Source of the DNA: Mycetocola zhadangensis
Lineage (GTDB): Bacteria > Actinomycetota > Actinomycetes > Actinomycetales > Microbacteriaceae
Assembly: GCF_003668565.1 (NCBI RefSeq)
Contig: NZ_RCWJ01000003.1
Location: 248,001 to 312,000, forward strand
DNA length: 64,000 bases
Reading direction: 5' to 3'
The translations under genes and the position numbers were made by a program. The notes beneath the pieces are model-generated. The model saw nothing but the letters and a program-made list of their open reading frames with translations, was not told the origin of the DNA and did not search any database. How positions within the stretch are numbered: the first letter of the stretch is position 1; each line of letters opens with the position of its first letter. Positions 14,928-23,260 of the stretch are shown in pieces.

Positions 14928-16811
14928 CTACGCGAGCTGGCCCTGCCTGGGGCGGTGACGGAGCGCGAGCACCGTACCCGCCGCCATCAGCAGTGCGGCG
15001 AGCGCCGCGAGTGGCCCGACGGCGGCTCCCGTCGCGCCGAGCACGCCCGAGCCGTTCGAGCCCGTGCCACCGACTGCTGCTCCAGCAGCAGGATCGACCG
15101 ACGGCGAGGGCGCAGGCACGGCAGCCGGGTCTTCGGCAACGACGAAGGATGCGGTGAGCACGGTGCCCGTTTGCGCGCCGGTCAGCGTGACCGTGTGCTC
15201 ACCCAGTTCGGTGGGCGCTGTCACCGTAAACGAGGCGTCGCCGCGCAGAACGTCGGTTTGCCCGAGATCGACCGGTTCGGATTCGACGCGACCACTGACC
15301 TGCCAGTCGGCGTCGAGACCCGTGACCGAGGCCGTCAATTCGGCACCGGGCTTCACGGCTGAGGCGGAAAGCGACAGTGTGGCATCCGCGCTCAAAGAAG
15401 CAAGATCGCGGTTGAGCGACAGCGAATTAGCCGAGGTGAAGAACAGGTCGGTCTGGTCGGTGAGTCCGACGACGTTTGCCGCACCGGGGCCGTAGCCGGC
15501 GATGCGCACCTGTGAACCGGTGTGCTGTTGCGAGCCGCCAGCCTCGGCGGTGCCGTAACCGACGATCATCGGCTGGCCCTCTTCGGTGAGCAGGTGTGCG
15601 CTCAGGCCCGGAGGGGTCGAGCCGAGGATCTGGCTGGTGTGCGCGTGGTCTGCGGTGACGACGACGAGGGTCTCGCCGTCAGCCTTCGCGAACTCGAGCG
15701 CTTCCTGCACGGCCTCGTCGAGGTCGATCGTCTCGCCGATCTGGCCACAGGCGTCGGCGGCGTGGTCACGCTTGTCGATGCTCGCGCCCTCAACCTGGAG
15801 GAAGAAGCCCTGGTCGTCAGAGGCCAGCAGGTCGATCGCCTTCGAGGTGAGCGATCCGAGCGAGAGGCCCGTGTTGAGGCGCTCAGGGTTCTCGGTGCAC
15901 GAGACCGGGGCGAGGTCTCCGCCGCCGATGGTCGCTTCCGGGCCAACCCAGCGGGTCGGGAAGTTGCCCTCGGTGAAGAGTCCGAGCACCGGCGAGGTGG
16001 CGTCGGCGGCGGTCACGGCGGCGAGCGATGCGGCGTCGTTCACCAGCTGGTACCCGCGGTCCCCGGCCTGCTCGAACAGGGTCTTGCCCTGCCACGGTCC
16101 GGCAACCGCGGTCTCGGTGAAACTCTTCGAGCCGCCGCCGAGGGTGACGTCTGGGCGCACGTTGAGCAGCTGCTCCGAGATCGAGCCGAGCCCACCGTTC
16201 TCCAGCGCGGCCTCCGGGCAGGTCTTCGTGGTGGCGGTCGGCCCGTAGCAGGACCGCGCCGACACGTGCGCGATCTCGGCGCCAGGCGTGGCATCCTGAA
16301 TCTCCGCCGTCGAAACGTTGCCCGTCTTCAGTCCGTTCGCCTTCGCGAGCTCGAGCAGCGTCGACTGCGCCTCACCGGAAATGTCGACCGAGAGCGCACC
16401 GTTGTAGGTCTTCGTTCCGGTTGACCAGCCTGAAGCGGTCGAGGCCGACTCCGACGCATAGTTCGGAGTGCCGTCCTTGTTCAGCGCGTATGTCGTGTAC
16501 TGCCCGGTCAGCGGCAGCGCGTCGATGCCGGCGAACTCACCAGCCGCACCCTTCGCGTAGTTGCGGGCGACGGTGATTTCGCTGTCGCCCATGCCGTCTC
16601 CGATGAGCAGAATGACGTTCTTCGCGTCGCTGTTCAGAATCGAGCTGCGCAGCGCCTCGGTCTGGTCCGAGTCATTGCGCGCCGCTCCCCCGTGATCGTC
16701 CGGCGCCGCGAATGCGGCAAGTGGAGAGACGATGCTGATTCCCGCGATCAGCACAGCGGATGCCACGGACGTCACGATTCGACGCTGGCGCACGGTGTTC
16801 GGTGCATGCAT
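14928..16811 (-). CDS. Exported alkaline phosphatase with C-terminal surface-anchor-like tail
   Basis: 627 residues. The ATG at 16811 with upstream AGGGGA is chosen; a longer reading adds 16 residues before the signal peptide. Signal peptide with cleavage near [10 protein letters not shown]. PhoA-type motifs: metal-binding IGDGMGDSE, nucleophile region [13 protein letters not shown] (Glu replaces the Asp that precedes the catalytic Ser in E. coli PhoA), [12 protein letters not shown], and VVTADHAHT. After the catalytic domain (about 430 residues) comes an Ig-like segment and a tail with LGATG, a hydrophobic helix and RHRPRQG, which resembles a sortase signal. It releases phosphate from esters outside the cell. 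Short palindromic repeats flank the gene. Confidence 0.9.
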   Translation of the reverse strand: MHAPNTVRQRRIVTSVASAVLIAGISIVSPLAAFAAPDDHGGAARNDSDQTEALRSSILNSDAKNVILLIGDGMGDSEITVARNYAKGAAGEFAGIDALPLTGQYTTYALNKDGTPNYASESASTASGWSTGTKTYNGALSVDISGEAQSTLLELAKANGLKTGNVSTAEIQDATPGAEIAHVSARSCYGPTATTKTCPEAALENGGLGSISEQLLNVRPDVTLGGGSKSFTETAVAGPWQGKTLFEQAGDRGYQLVNDAASLAAVTAADATSPVLGLFTEGNFPTRWVGPEATIGGGDLAPVSCTENPERLNTGLSLGSLTSKAIDLLASDDQGFFLQVEGASIDKRDHAADACGQIGETIDLDEAVQEALEFAKADGETLVVVTADHAHTSQILGSTPPGLSAHLLTEEGQPMIVGYGTAEAGGSQQHTGSQVRIAGYGPGAANVVGLTDQTDLFFTSANSLSLNRDLASLSADATLSLSASAVKPGAELTASVTGLDADWQVSGRVESEPVDLGQTDVLRGDASFTVTAPTELGEHTVTLTGAQTGTVLTASFVVAEDPAAVPAPSPSVDPAAGAAVGGTGSNGSGVLGATGAAVGPLAALAALLMAAGTVLALRHRPRQGQLA

Positions 16812-16948
16812 GTGAGAGTTGTTCCCCTGAGTGAGTTTCGCCCGTCGAGCGGCGGGCACTTCTCAGCAAACCGAGCGCCGACAAACACCGGGTGAACGAC
16901 CCACAAACGGGGGGTGACGGTTTCCCGTCGGCGGATTGAGAGCTTCGG

Positions 16949-16997
16949 GTGACACTTTTGGTGGGTGCGCTCGTCGTGCACCCACAACAACTGTCAC
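16949..16997. repeat. Short palindromic repeat GTGAC-GTGGGTGC, copy B
   Basis: GTGACACTTTTGGTGGGTGC faces GCACCCACAACAACTGTCAC with a short loop. It matches copy A at 14736 in both arms. It lies about 140 bp upstream of the phosphatase start; the 16812-17157 interval holds only copies B and C plus the presumed promoter. Confidence 0.75.
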
Positions 16998-17030
16998 TTT
17001 CGGTGCTCAGTTCCCTCGGACATGACGTTC

Positions 17031-17084
17031 AGGTGCCACTTATTGCCGGTGCAGCGGACGCGCACCCACCGCAACTGTCACTTT
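17031..17084. repeat. Short palindromic repeat, diverged copy C
   Basis: The right arm GCACCCACCGCAACTGTCAC is close to copies A and B, while the left arm (GTGCCACTTATTGCCGGTGC) has decayed. It lies 34 bp after copy B in the same orientation. Confidence 0.6.
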
Positions 17085-17157
17085 CTGCGCGGGGTCAGGA
17101 GCGCGAGCGTGGGAAGGGCGTCGATGGCGGCGGACGCGGAAGAGAGGAGGTGTGGCG

Positions 17158-18177
17158 CTACATGCCACGCAATTGCGGCGACGCGGTCACCCGAGCATGC
17201 TCGGCGACGCCGTGCAGGATCTCCTCCAACGCGTCGAGCGACGACACCGACGGTTCCCAACCCAGCTCGCGCCGTGCCCGCTCGGTCGACATGATGGGCA
17301 CGAGCGCTCCGAGGTCGATCCAGCCCGGGTCGGAGTTCTGCAGCCGCAGCTTCCACGTCACCTTCGCGGCGAATCGCGCAACGCGCAGCCGAATTGGCAG
17401 CCACCTGGTGTCGAGAACGGATGCCACTGCCTTGCCATCGATCACCGGCTCGGCTGCAATGTTGAACGCTCCAGCCGCGCGCCGGTCGAGTGCCCGCCAG
17501 AACGCGTCCGCAACGTCACTCGAGTGCACGACCTGCGCAACGAACTGCGGTGGAAGCGGCACGAACGGCGCGTGGAAAAAGCGCAACCAGCCGAGTGGAA
17601 TCAGCTTGCCGACGAACAGCCCCGCGATCTCGGTGGCCGCGTCCCTGCTGAAGATGAATCCCGGCCGGAACCGCGTCACGACGATGGACGGGTGATCTTC
17701 CTCGAACCGGTCAAACGCTCGCTCGTTGATGGCCTTGTGCCGAGAGTAGTGCGACGTCGGCACTCCCCCGGTTGGCCAGCTCTCGTCCACTCGTCGCGTC
17801 TTCGGCCCAGGGCTGTACGCGGCGATCGACGACGGGTATGCGATTTGCGGCACGCGGGCAGCGGCGACGGCCGCGAGTACGTTTTTGGTGCCTTCGACAT
17901 TCGTTCGCCAGAGGGACTCTTCATCGTGATTGGGCTGGAGTGCCCACGCCAGGTGCACGACAGCATCCGCCCCCGCAAAAATACCCGCGAGTCTTGCGGC
18001 GGCCGACGTCTCACCGATGTCGAGCTGGTGCCAGTAGACACCGCTGTATCGCGGGTCCGTTGCGATGGGCATGCGCCTTGCTACACCGACGATTTCGGTG
18101 ACGGAGGGTTCCCGAGAGAGGCGGGTGAGCATGGCGCTGCCGAGATTTCCGGTGGCTCCGACAACGACGACGCGCAT
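17158..18177 (-). CDS. NAD-dependent epimerase/dehydratase (extended SDR)
   Basis: 339 residues. Rossmann motif VVVGATGNLGSAML at the N-terminus, catalytic Ser in IAYPSSIAAYSPG and the YxxxK pair in HYSRHKAINE define an extended short-chain dehydrogenase that probably acts on a nucleotide sugar or similar substrate. The C-terminal helical region (REL-GWEPSVSSLDALEEIL) is typical. It is the last gene of a three-gene operon with two very small proteins; its start lies only 3 bp from the preceding stop. Confidence 0.88.
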   Translation of the reverse strand: MRVVVVGATGNLGSAMLTRLSREPSVTEIVGVARRMPIATDPRYSGVYWHQLDIGETSAAARLAGIFAGADAVVHLAWALQPNHDEESLWRTNVEGTKNVLAAVAAARVPQIAYPSSIAAYSPGPKTRRVDESWPTGGVPTSHYSRHKAINERAFDRFEEDHPSIVVTRFRPGFIFSRDAATEIAGLFVGKLIPLGWLRFFHAPFVPLPPQFVAQVVHSSDVADAFWRALDRRAAGAFNIAAEPVIDGKAVASVLDTRWLPIRLRVARFAAKVTWKLRLQNSDPGWIDLGALVPIMSTERARRELGWEPSVSSLDALEEILHGVAEHARVTASPQLRGM

Positions 18178-18180
18178 CAG

Positions 18181-18393
18181 TTAACCGGGGAGTCCGTCGA
18201 ACTCGTCCCACGCCCGCTCAAAGGCGGCGCGAGTTTCAGCGACCGTGTTGTCTGCGGAGAAGTATCCGTCGAAGATCGCCTTGTCACCGTGCTCGGGGAA
18301 CAATTCGTCATTGCGGACGCTGCGCGCCAGTTCGCCGACGACGTCGTCGCGGTCGGACTGCTCGAAGAGCCAATCCGGAAAGGTGGAGGTCAT
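18181..18393 (-). CDS. YozE SAM-like family small protein
   Basis: 70 residues. The ATG at 18393 lies 4 bp after the stop of the upstream 56-residue gene, so a longer reading that starts inside that gene is rejected. The sequence FPDWLFEQSDRDDVVGELA, then DELFPEHGDKAIFDGYF and AAFERAWDEFDG, matches the conserved pattern of the YozE helical fold (WL..q..RDD.VG.LA....D..FP, ending in AWD.Y/F). Cytoplasmic, function unknown. Translationally coupled on both sides. Confidence 0.8.
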   Translation of the reverse strand: MTSTFPDWLFEQSDRDDVVGELARSVRNDELFPEHGDKAIFDGYFSADNTVAETRAAFERAWDEFDGLPG

Positions 18394-18397
18394 GGAC

Positions 18398-18568
18398 TCA
18401 GCTCTCGATCCGTTTGTCGCCTGGCTCGATGTTTGCGTCGTCGGAGGAGTGATCCGGGTCTTCTTCGGGCTCGAAGCTCGACGGCTCACCGGTGTAACCG
18501 GCAGCGAGGCCGGTCTCGTGGTCGGGGATGGTCGAGTCGGGACCGGGCTGGTTGGTGGTGTCTGACAT
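18398..18568 (-). CDS. Small acidic, proline-rich protein of unknown function
   Basis: 56 residues (MSDTTNQPGPDSTIPDHETG at the start, then an acidic PEEDPDHSSDDAN stretch). A strong AGGAG six bases before the ATG and tight spacing to the YozE-like gene (stop TGA 18398-18400, next ATG at 18393) support a real gene despite its size. The acidic, low-complexity composition suggests a disordered protein. No family recognised. It heads the three-gene operon. Confidence 0.7.
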   Translation of the reverse strand: MSDTTNQPGPDSTIPDHETGLAAGYTGEPSSFEPEEDPDHSSDDANIEPGDKRIES

Positions 18569-18776
18569 GTGTTTCTCCTCTCGGTCGTGCGGGCAACCTT
18601 ACGTTGAAGGCCGCACGGTGAAAAGGGGTTGCTGACGCCGGGCCTGATCGCTAGACCGATGATTCGGTCGCAGACTCTACTCGCGCACGCGCAACACGGG
18701 TACCGTTATGTTTCCGAGGGAAGCCAAGCGGGGCAGCACCGCGGGGGCGCCGCAGATGCAGGAAAGGATATCCACG

Positions 18777-19490
18777 ATGCCTGAGCGATTCGACAGTGCG
18801 ATGGAGAGCTTGACCCGCAACGACGGCCGCGGCGCCGACCTGGCCCAGCCCTTCGTCGATGCGCTTCCCGTTCACGGCGCCTCTGTCTCAACCCTGGGCA
18901 CCCTGCTCGGCACCGGCACGGTCTCGGCCACCGATCAGCAGGCCGCGCGAATCGACGAGCTGCAGTTCGACCTCGGCGAGGGCCCATGCTGGGACGCCAT
19001 GCTTGCCGCGGCTCCGGTGCTTGAGCCCGACATCCGCAATAGCCCTGGCCGGGTGTGGCCGGCGTTCTCAGAGGCGATCCGTTCCGAAAACATCGGAGCC
19101 ATTTTCGCTTTTCCCCTGGTCGTCGGTCCCCTGCACCTCGGAGCGGTCGACCTTTACTGCTCGACACCGCAGGGGCTCAGCGCCGCCGATACCCAACGCT
19201 CCGAAGCGCTCAGCGCCGTGGTGGGCAGGCTCGTGCTTCGGCGAGCGCTCGCACAGCTCGACCAGCCCGAATCGCTCGACCCGAACGACCCGTTCTTCCG
19301 ACGCACGCTCCACCAGGCAACCGGAATGGTGCTTGCCCAGCTGAACATCCCGCCGGACGACGCTCGACTCGTGATTCAGGCGCACGCTTTCGCAACGAGC
19401 CGCCCTGTGCAGGCGGTCGCCGAAGACATTCTCGCTCGCAGGCTCGACTTCTCGGTCTCCGATAGCAGCACCGGAGGACCCCATGACTGA
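18777..19490 (+). CDS. GAF-ANTAR domain regulator (first of a pair)
   Basis: 237 residues. The ATG at 18777 follows GGAAAGGA. The N-terminal 170 residues form a GAF-type sensor (ELQFDLGEGPCWDAM, FAFPLVVGPLHLGAVDLY). The C-terminal 55 residues fit ANTAR: LHQATGMVLAQLNIPPDDARLVIQAHAF and VAEDIL. ANTAR domains bind paired RNA hairpins and act on transcription termination. Overlaps the next regulator by 8 bp, so the two are translated together and could form a heterodimer. The canonical EQAKG of ANTAR reads HQATG here, a more divergent version. Confidence 0.85.
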   Translation: MPERFDSAMESLTRNDGRGADLAQPFVDALPVHGASVSTLGTLLGTGTVSATDQQAARIDELQFDLGEGPCWDAMLAAAPVLEPDIRNSPGRVWPAFSEAIRSENIGAIFAFPLVVGPLHLGAVDLYCSTPQGLSAADTQRSEALSAVVGRLVLRRALAQLDQPESLDPNDPFFRRTLHQATGMVLAQLNIPPDDARLVIQAHAFATSRPVQAVAEDILARRLDFSVSDSSTGGPHD

Positions 19491-20196
19491 TCTGGTTCGC
19501 GAAGCGCAACTGGTTGAAGCTTTCGCCACACTCGCAGACACCCTCGTCAACGACTACGACGCGGTCGGTGTCCTCCAGACCCTCGTCGACAACTGTGTGA
19601 CCTTCCTCGATGCGACCGCCGCCGGAGTGCTCATCGGCGACTCCACCGAGAAGCTCGAACTCATCGCCTCAACCAGCGAGGCCTCGAGCATCGTCGAACT
19701 AATGCAGCTCTCGGCCCATGCCGGCCCGTGCATCGAGTGCTTCACGACGGGCGAGGTTGTTGCGGTGTCCCGAATTGAAGACGGGCCTGAGAAGTGGCGC
19801 CCGTTCATCGACAGCGCCAAAGAGCAGGGGTTTCGGAGCGTCCTCGCTGTGCCGATGCGCCTTCGCGACAACCGCATCGGGGCGCTCAACCTGCTGCGTG
19901 CAGGAGAAGGGTCGCTCACAGAACGCGATATTCGCGCGGCGCAGGCCCTCGCAGACGTCGCAACCATCGGCATCCTGCACGAAAGAATTCTCAGCAAGAG
20001 CGACGCCATTCGAAATCAACTACAAGCGGCGCTGAACTCGCGCATCGTCATCGAGCAGGCGAAGGGTGTCCTGGCGTTCCTCAACGGCTCGACCACCGAC
20101 GAGGCTTTCGCGACGCTGCGCGCATACGCGCGAAACAACCGGATGCTGCTGTCGGAGGTGGCCGAAGGCGTCGTTCAGCGCACGCTGACGATCTGA
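19483..20196 (+). CDS. GAF-ANTAR domain regulator (second of a pair)
   Basis: 237 residues. GAF domain at about 10-165 (EGP-type loop reads HAGPCIECFTTGE; VLAVPMRLRDNRIGALNLLR), and an ANTAR domain at the C-terminus with the textbook core RIVIEQAKGVLAFLNGSTTDEAF followed by LRAYARNN and LSEVAEGVV. It should bind RNA hairpins in leader transcripts, gated by a small ligand or redox signal at the GAF domain. Close paralogue of the gene at 23261; less similar to its operon partner at 18777. Confidence 0.9.
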   Translation: MTDLVREAQLVEAFATLADTLVNDYDAVGVLQTLVDNCVTFLDATAAGVLIGDSTEKLELIASTSEASSIVELMQLSAHAGPCIECFTTGEVVAVSRIEDGPEKWRPFIDSAKEQGFRSVLAVPMRLRDNRIGALNLLRAGEGSLTERDIRAAQALADVATIGILHERILSKSDAIRNQLQAALNSRIVIEQAKGVLAFLNGSTTDEAFATLRAYARNNRMLLSEVAEGVVQRTLTI

Positions 20197-20286
20197 CCCT
20201 GGGCTGCCGCTGAGCGATTGCTCAATACCCTGTTCAGATGCCTGTTACGGGAGTAGTCTTATTCGTTCAAGCACAACCGCCTGAAT

Positions 20287-20303
20287 TCCCCCAGACCCCG
20301 GGA
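20287..20303 (+). promoter_or_regulatory. TCCC..GGGA dyad in the leader of the 20343 gene
   Basis: TCCCCCAGACCCCGGGA, 40 bp upstream of the small gene. Close relatives lie 45 bp upstream of the gene at 20670 and 28 bp upstream of that at 24125. It may be an operator or part of an RNA hairpin. Confidence 0.45.
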
Positions 20304-20342
20304 CGATCGCCCGCCAACGAGGCGCGTTCATCTGGAGTCATC

Positions 20343-20513
20343 ATGGAGAGAATTCTCTACGCAGGCATTTCGTTCCCCGCAGGGGATGCCATCGCTCGCG
20401 CGCTCGACGACGTCGAGTCCCGCGCATCGCAGTTTCCCGACGCAACACAGTCCGATCTTCTCGACGCCGTGGACTGGTATTTCGGCGTCCACGATCTCCG
20501 CGAGTCCGGCTGA
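20343..20513 (+). CDS. YAG.SF small protein, short form
   Basis: 56 residues. Its N-terminus RILYAGISFPAGDAIARAL is a clear match to RIHYAGTSFVTGDVIARAL of the larger gene at 20670, so the two are paralogues; this one lacks the C-terminal half (about 55 residues) of its partner. GGAG precedes the ATG. I know proteins of this kind from Microbacteriaceae genomes but no function. Both copies carry the TCCC..GGGA leader motif and follow the GAF-ANTAR pair. Confidence 0.75.
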   Translation: MERILYAGISFPAGDAIARALDDVESRASQFPDATQSDLLDAVDWYFGVHDLRESG

Positions 20514-20608
20514 TCGCCCAAGCGCCCGGCTGTGACCTGCCCGTTCTCGTCATGGTCGGTGCCATGTACGGATGCCACTCGGTGGCGTCCATAACCACAC
20601 AACAGTTG

Positions 20609-20625
20609 TCCCCCAGACCTAGGGA
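20609..20625 (+). promoter_or_regulatory. TCCC..GGGA dyad in the leader of the 20670 gene
   Basis: TCCCCCAGACCTAGGGA, differing at two positions from the copy at 20287, and 45 bp upstream of the start codon. Confidence 0.45.
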
Positions 20626-20669
20626 TGGCCGACAGAGTCGCTTCGGCTCACGGATATAAGGACACTGAC

Positions 20670-21008
20670 ATGAAAAGAATTCACTACGCTGGCACGAGCT
20701 TCGTCACTGGAGACGTCATCGCCCGCGCACTCATTGGATACGCTCGTGCCCTCAGCGACACGGCAACGTCAGACGTGGTCGAGGTGCCGATCATTCGCCC
20801 GGACGGGTCGCCTGGCCGGGTTGAGCTGCTCATGGTTCCGACCGGAGGCATGCTCTTCGAGACCGAGCCGACACTGCTCCGCGAGCTGCTCGACGACGCC
20901 CTGGTCGAAGACCTGCGCTGGCGCGCGGCCCGGCTGGTTGCATCCGAATGGAAGGTTCCGGCCGAGGGCGAAGTGTCGCTTTACTCGGACGTTCACTCGA
21001 TCGCCTAG
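20670..21008 (+). CDS. YAG.SF small protein, long form
   Basis: 112 residues. N-terminal motif RIHYAGTSFVTGDVIARALIG is shared with the 56-residue gene at 20343; then a strand-rich middle (VVEVPIIRPDGSPGRVELLM) and an acidic helical C-terminus (LLDDALVEDLRWRAARL). No signal peptide, membrane segment or catalytic motif is visible. Preceded by ATAAGGA. A lineage-restricted cytoplasmic protein, probably binding a small ligand or another protein through the strand region; that is a guess from composition. Confidence 0.78.
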   Translation: MKRIHYAGTSFVTGDVIARALIGYARALSDTATSDVVEVPIIRPDGSPGRVELLMVPTGGMLFETEPTLLRELLDDALVEDLRWRAARLVASEWKVPAEGEVSLYSDVHSIA

Positions 21009-21033
21009 GTTCGTTCCGTGCAGCGGCGCTTCT

Positions 21034-21624
21034 CTACCGCCGGTGCACGGGACGCTCAGTGTCGGCCCACTCACTTGGCGCTGGCCGCTTCGCTGACGGG
21101 AGCGACACGTTCGACGCCCACGTGTGGATCCACTCGTCGAGCTCGATGTCGCGCGGGGCATCCCCGACCAGCTGCTGGATCTCCTCGACTGACACGTGCC
21201 CGCCGGAGCGCTTGAGAAAACGGCCCTTCATGTGCAGGCGTGCGTAAATCTCCCCGGCGTACACAAAGCGCTGCTCGACGTACACCGCGCGGTCGTCGAA
21301 GCCGATGAACCGGGTCTCAATGTCGAACTTCTTCCATGGCAGAAGTGACTTGCGGTAGCTGATGGTGAGGCTCTGCACCACCGGGTACCAGCCCAGTCGG
21401 GTCATCTCCTGCCACAGCCCGCTGCGAACGAGCATGTCGAAGCGGCCGAGGTCAGCGATCGACAGGTATCGCCCATTGTTCATGTGGCCGAGGATGTCGA
21501 TGTCGGTGGGCAGCACCCGGTATGTGGTCGAAAACACGTCGTACGGGTGCAGACCATCGGAGGCACGTCGGTGTGCGCGCTTGGAGATCCAGAAGTGCAA
21601 GATGGTACGCCAGAGAAGATTCAC
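21034..21624 (-). CDS. Hotdog-fold acyl-CoA thioesterase
   Basis: 196 residues. The hotdog signature is clear: TTYRVLPTDIDILGHMNNGRYLSIADLGRFD, with the Asp and HMNN pair of 4HBT-type thioesterases, followed by the long strand IETRFIGFDDRAVYVEQRFV. It most resembles the THEM6/Al-like group of bacterial thioesterases with a long C-terminal extension. Cytoplasmic hydrolysis of acyl-CoA is the expected role. It is convergent with the small gene at 20670 and has no obvious operon partner. Confidence 0.87.
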   Translation of the reverse strand: MNLLWRTILHFWISKRAHRRASDGLHPYDVFSTTYRVLPTDIDILGHMNNGRYLSIADLGRFDMLVRSGLWQEMTRLGWYPVVQSLTISYRKSLLPWKKFDIETRFIGFDDRAVYVEQRFVYAGEIYARLHMKGRFLKRSGGHVSVEEIQQLVGDAPRDIELDEWIHTWASNVSLPSAKRPAPSEWADTERPVHRR

Positions 21625-21816
21625 CCAGCCAGACTAGACACTTCAGGCACTGGGCAAGCAGATCACTGTGGACATTCCACAACCGCGGCGGAGACACGGT
21701 GCACCACGACCCCGCAACCCGTCGCTACGAGAGTGCACGCGCGAATGTCAATGCAGTGCGAAACGCGGCGGCACCCGCGAAAGTTGTGACTTCAAACGAC
21801 GAACGGAGCGGAAACG

Positions 21817-22023
21817 ATGACAAAGTTCTCGACCGGCGACAAGGTCCGCTGGAATTCAGAAGGCGGCCATGTCGTGGGCACGATCAAGAAGGTGCACACG
21901 AAGGACGTCGAGTTCATGGGGCGCACCCGTCGGTGCAGCCCGGACGACCCTCAGTACGAGGTGCAGAGCGACAAGACCGACGCCCGCGCCATGCACAAGG
22001 AGGACGCGCTGACCAAAGCCTAG
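21817..22023 (+). CDS. HVA1/DUF2945 TUDOR-like small protein
   Basis: 68 residues. KFSTGDKVRWNSEGGHVVGTI, then YEVQSDKTDARAMHKEDAL, is the conserved pattern of the DUF2945 (hypervirulence-associated protein, TUDOR domain) family found in many bacteria and fungi. A compact five-strand barrel is expected; the molecular role is unknown. GGAGCGGAAACG precedes the ATG. Confidence 0.88.
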   Translation: MTKFSTGDKVRWNSEGGHVVGTIKKVHTKDVEFMGRTRRCSPDDPQYEVQSDKTDARAMHKEDALTKA

Positions 22024-22053
22024 GGCAGCGCGCCCGGCAGGTTCTCCCGTGCC

Positions 22054-22197
22054 CTACTCGACGACCTCGGAGTCGCTGCCGTCCTCCTCCAGGTCGGTAA
22101 CCTCAGGCTCCTCGCCGACGAAGTCGAGGTCGGCGGGGGCCATGGTCGTCGGCTCGGGGTTCTGCGGATCGAAGTTCATCGGCTCGGTGTTGGACAT
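22054..22197 (-). CDS. Small acidic protein of unknown function
   Basis: 47 residues, strongly acidic at the C-terminus (EEPEVTDLEEDGSDSEVVE) with a Pro/Met-rich N-terminus. An AAAGGAA ribosome site seven bases upstream supports the ATG at 22197; the longer open frame to 22404 has no such site. Compositionally similar to the 56-residue acidic protein at 18398, but not obviously homologous. Confidence 0.6.
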   Translation of the reverse strand: MSNTEPMNFDPQNPEPTTMAPADLDFVGEEPEVTDLEEDGSDSEVVE

Positions 22198-22454
22198 CGA
22201 GTTCCTTTCGCACGGGGTGGACTGGTCTGCCCACCCTACGATCGCCCGCGTTTCTGGCAACAGGGCTTGACCCGGCCCGATCGATTTGCCAGAAAGTGCT
22301 CTTCGACGGTCGCCAGCGGCGGGACAGCGAGCCAGTTTTGGCACATCGATAAGGCTGGGGTCGGCCCCGGTCACCCTGTTCCTCCTCAACTCGCCCGGAT
22401 ACACTCTCGACCACGGTCATCGCTGATCTCCCCCCACTCTTCCCTGGAGATCTC

Positions 22455-22970
22455 ATGCGCACACCACCCCGGCTTCGCCGAATCGCCGCTCTCGCTGCGG
22501 TCGCATACGCGATCGCCCTGGCTCTCATCGCTTTCTGGCCGACGCCGGTGGATCAGCCGATCGAGCGCCCGATCCACCGTGCCGTTGACTGGTCACAATC
22601 CCACGGAGCCGAGGTCGTGACCTACCCGTTCATCGAGTCGATGGCCAACGTGGCCCTGTTCATCCCGGTCGGGTTCCTGCTCGTGCTGATCCTCGGCGCC
22701 GGGCGCTGGTGGCTCAGCGTCCTCGCCGGTGCGGCTCTATCGGCCGCGATCGAACTCGGCCAGCTCTACTTCCTGGACGCACGCTTCGCCACCATGAACG
22801 ATGTGTTCGCCAACACGGCGGGCACTCTCGCCGGTGCCGCACTTGGCCTCACCCTGCTCGGAGTTGTTCGGCTCGTGGACCACACGAAGCAACGCAGGGC
22901 TGGCGCTACCATCTCGGCGCGCGTCCGCCCCGAGTTGGATCCCACGGATGCCTCCACCCCAGTTCCGTAG
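22455..22970 (+). CDS. VanZ-family membrane protein
   Basis: 171 residues with about four membrane helices. The family pattern is visible: IAFWPTPVDQP after helix 1, ESMANVALFIPVGFLLVLIL (the N-x-x-x-F-x-P-x-G motif), ELGQLYFLDARFATMNDVFANTAGTLAGAALG. VanZ proteins affect glycopeptide resistance in enterococci, but most actinobacterial members have no tested function. GGAGAT lies upstream of the ATG. Confidence 0.9.
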   Translation: MRTPPRLRRIAALAAVAYAIALALIAFWPTPVDQPIERPIHRAVDWSQSHGAEVVTYPFIESMANVALFIPVGFLLVLILGAGRWWLSVLAGAALSAAIELGQLYFLDARFATMNDVFANTAGTLAGAALGLTLLGVVRLVDHTKQRRAGATISARVRPELDPTDASTPVP

Positions 22971-23016
22971 GTCGCACTCAATTTCCACGCGGCGTGCTAT
23001 CCGAGGGTGATGGGCC

Positions 23017-23205
23017 TTACGAAGAAGCCCCAACCCTGGGGCACCCGCGTCGCATCGCGCGGTTGACGGCCGTCTCGCCGCCGTATTCACCCAGGAGGAA
23101 CTCACGTCCGGCGGCGGCGCCCGTTCTCACATTGTGCGGTTCAGGCAACGGCGTAGCGGCATCCGTCAGCTGCTCGGACAATTTGTCGTAGTCGATGTCA
23201 CCCAT
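23017..23205 (-). CDS. Small conserved-looking protein of unknown function
   Basis: 62 residues (MGDIDYDKLSEQLTDAATPL at the start, then TGAAAGREFLLGEYGG and a basic MRRGCPRVG tail). AGGAGCA precedes the ATG at 23205. A helical N-terminus and Gly-rich centre give a form seen in small antitoxin-like proteins, but no toxin gene is adjacent. It lies 55 bp downstream of the GAF-ANTAR gene on the same strand and may be cotranscribed with it. Confidence 0.62.
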   Translation of the reverse strand: MGDIDYDKLSEQLTDAATPLPEPHNVRTGAAAGREFLLGEYGGETAVNRAMRRGCPRVGASS

Positions 23206-23260
23206 TCGAATGCTCCTCTCGAAATCCCAGCGAGCGGATGCCACGAGCGGGCGCGGCGAC

